From the NCBI GenBank assembly GCA_001304035.1, contig LJUD01000288.1, positions 1 through 5,953 of the forward strand: a DNA stretch of 5,953 nucleotides. Direction: 5' to 3'. A model generated the notes under the pieces. It worked only from the letters and a program-made list of their open reading frames with translations. It was not told the DNA's origin and ran no database searches. This stretch comes from a bacterium SM23_31 (GTDB taxonomy: Bacteria > SM23-31). The position numbers and the translations under genes are program-made. Of the stretch, positions 5,488 through 5,953 are shown piece by piece; position 1 is the stretch's first letter, and every line of letters begins with the position of its first letter.

Positions 5488-5953
5488 TTACCTGATGAGC
5501 AGCATCTTTTTCACCGCGTTGAAATCACCTGCCTGAAGTCGGTATATATACAGGCCTGAACTGACCTGTTGTCCTGCATCATTTGTGACATTCCAGTTAA
5601 CGCTATACTTGCCGGCGGGCTTCTGTTCCGATACAAGCATCTTGACCACCTGTCCGAGCGTATTGTATACGGTAATCGTCACGTATTCGGTCTTTGGCAG
5701 TGAATATTTAATGGTTGTTGCTGAATTGAACGGATTGGGGTAGTTCTGGAATAATTCAAAATTTTTAGGCGGCTCGTTAGACATATTTTGATGAATATTA
5801 GATGTTACATCATCTCGGACGCAGCGAAATCCCATGTATGCACTCGTGCTTAGGGGGTGGGTACTGAGCCGGTTAGCGCCCCGCAGGTAGTGGAAGTCGT
5901 AGATAAAATAGCCCCAATAGCCACCTCGGAGAACACGGTTAATACCTGATGAT
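5488..5953 (-). CDS. FGE-sulfatase-domain protein with T9SS type A sorting domain (5' end outside window)
   Basis: The frame is open to the window edge, giving 154 visible codons. Residues 1-47 (SSGINRVLRGGYWGYFIYDF, HYLRGANRLSTHPLSTSAY, MGFRCVRD) are the C-terminal part of the FGE/SUMF1 C-type-lectin-like fold: 'NRVLRGG-W ... LR-ANR ... GFRCVRD'. The two catalytic cysteines of true formylglycine-generating enzyme are absent (Tyr and Phe by eye alignment), so it is probably a binding domain rather than an oxidase. After a linker (DVTSNIHQNMSNEPP), residues 62-154 form a T9SS type A domain: NFELFQNYPNPFN, TTIKYSLP, VYNTLGQVVKMLVSEQKPAG, SSGLYIYRLQAG and KKMLLIR. This directs export across the outer membrane and surface attachment or release. 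The first domain shows a strong hypervariable codon pattern. It ends in TAA followed by a good terminator. Confidence 0.9.
   Translation of the reverse strand, partial: SSGINRVLRGGYWGYFIYDFHYLRGANRLSTHPLSTSAYMGFRCVRDDVTSNIHQNMSNEPPKNFELFQNYPNPFNSATTIKYSLPKTEYVTITVYNTLGQVVKMLVSEQKPAGKYSVNWNVTNDAGQQVSSGLYIYRLQAGDFNAVKKMLLIR
5833..5919 (-). other. Candidate DGR variable region within the FGE domain
   Basis: Codons from 5919 leftward run TAT TGG GGC TAT TTT ATC, then TAC GAC TTC CAC TAC, CTG CGG GGC GCT AAC CGG, CTC AGT ACC CAC CCC and so on to TAC ATG at 5833. The nine codons 5913-5887 all end in C or T and six in a row (5904-5887) end in C. Each can arise from AAC or AAT by changing only adenines. 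FGE-family proteins often carry Asn-rich stretches here, and this is the fold diversified by retroelements. The flanks (RVLRGG before, GFRCVRD after) keep the family consensus. No template repeat or reverse transcriptase is in the window, so this rests on pattern and family knowledge. Confidence 0.5.

Noticed and set aside
1..5953. DGR template repeat or reverse transcriptase within the window
   Set aside because: I saw no second copy of the NRVLRGG...GFRC region on either strand and no frame with reverse-transcriptase motifs such as YxDD. Both would have to lie outside.

Overview
The window looks like an accessory region from a member of the Bacteroidetes/Chlorobi/Ignavibacteria assemblage. 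The main reason is the type IX secretion (T9SS) sorting domain at the right end, with its QNYPNPFN motif and SGLYIYRL ending. A secreted parallel beta-helix protein with the choice-of-anchor-Q ending (SPCIDAGN ... PDIGAYEY) supports this. Every convincing gene lies on the minus strand, so the region is best read from right to left.

Layout in reading direction. (1) 5953-5488: the C-terminal part of a T9SS-exported protein with an FGE-sulfatase (formylglycine-generating-enzyme-like) domain, closed by a clear intrinsic terminator at 5433-5465. Its FGE segment has the codon signature of a diversity-generating retroelement (DGR) variable region. (2) 5337-4306: a decayed stretch. It holds a 53-codon ORF that ends inside a perfect 2 x 32 bp tandem repeat, an orphan 32-aa ORF, a PD-(D/E)XK (RecB/Cas4-type) nuclease pseudogene with two frameshifts and several stops, and a possible zinc-ribbon tail. 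(3) 4246-3824: a broken gene of unrecognised family. A perfect 24-bp inverted repeat lies just upstream of its ribosome site and again inside its 3' part, at its frame break. (4) 3742-3342: a strong sigma70-like promoter with an embedded palindrome, a 5-codon leader-like ORF, and an excisionase-like helix-turn-helix gene interrupted by one TAA. (5) 3276-876: a truncated copy of the beta-helix gene, an intact PC4-domain gene, then the full-length secreted beta-helix gene. (6) 648-63: a frameshifted helix-turn-helix/coiled-coil gene that runs into the C-terminal tail of a large serine recombinase.

Together these look like a degraded integrative or phage-like element (recombinase, excisionase-like regulators, nuclease, partial duplications) lying beside secreted cell-surface genes. 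The intact genes are the PC4-like DNA-binding protein, the beta-helix protein and, as far as visible, the T9SS/FGE protein. The most interesting signal is the probable DGR variable region. The reverse transcriptase and template repeat it would need are not in this window.
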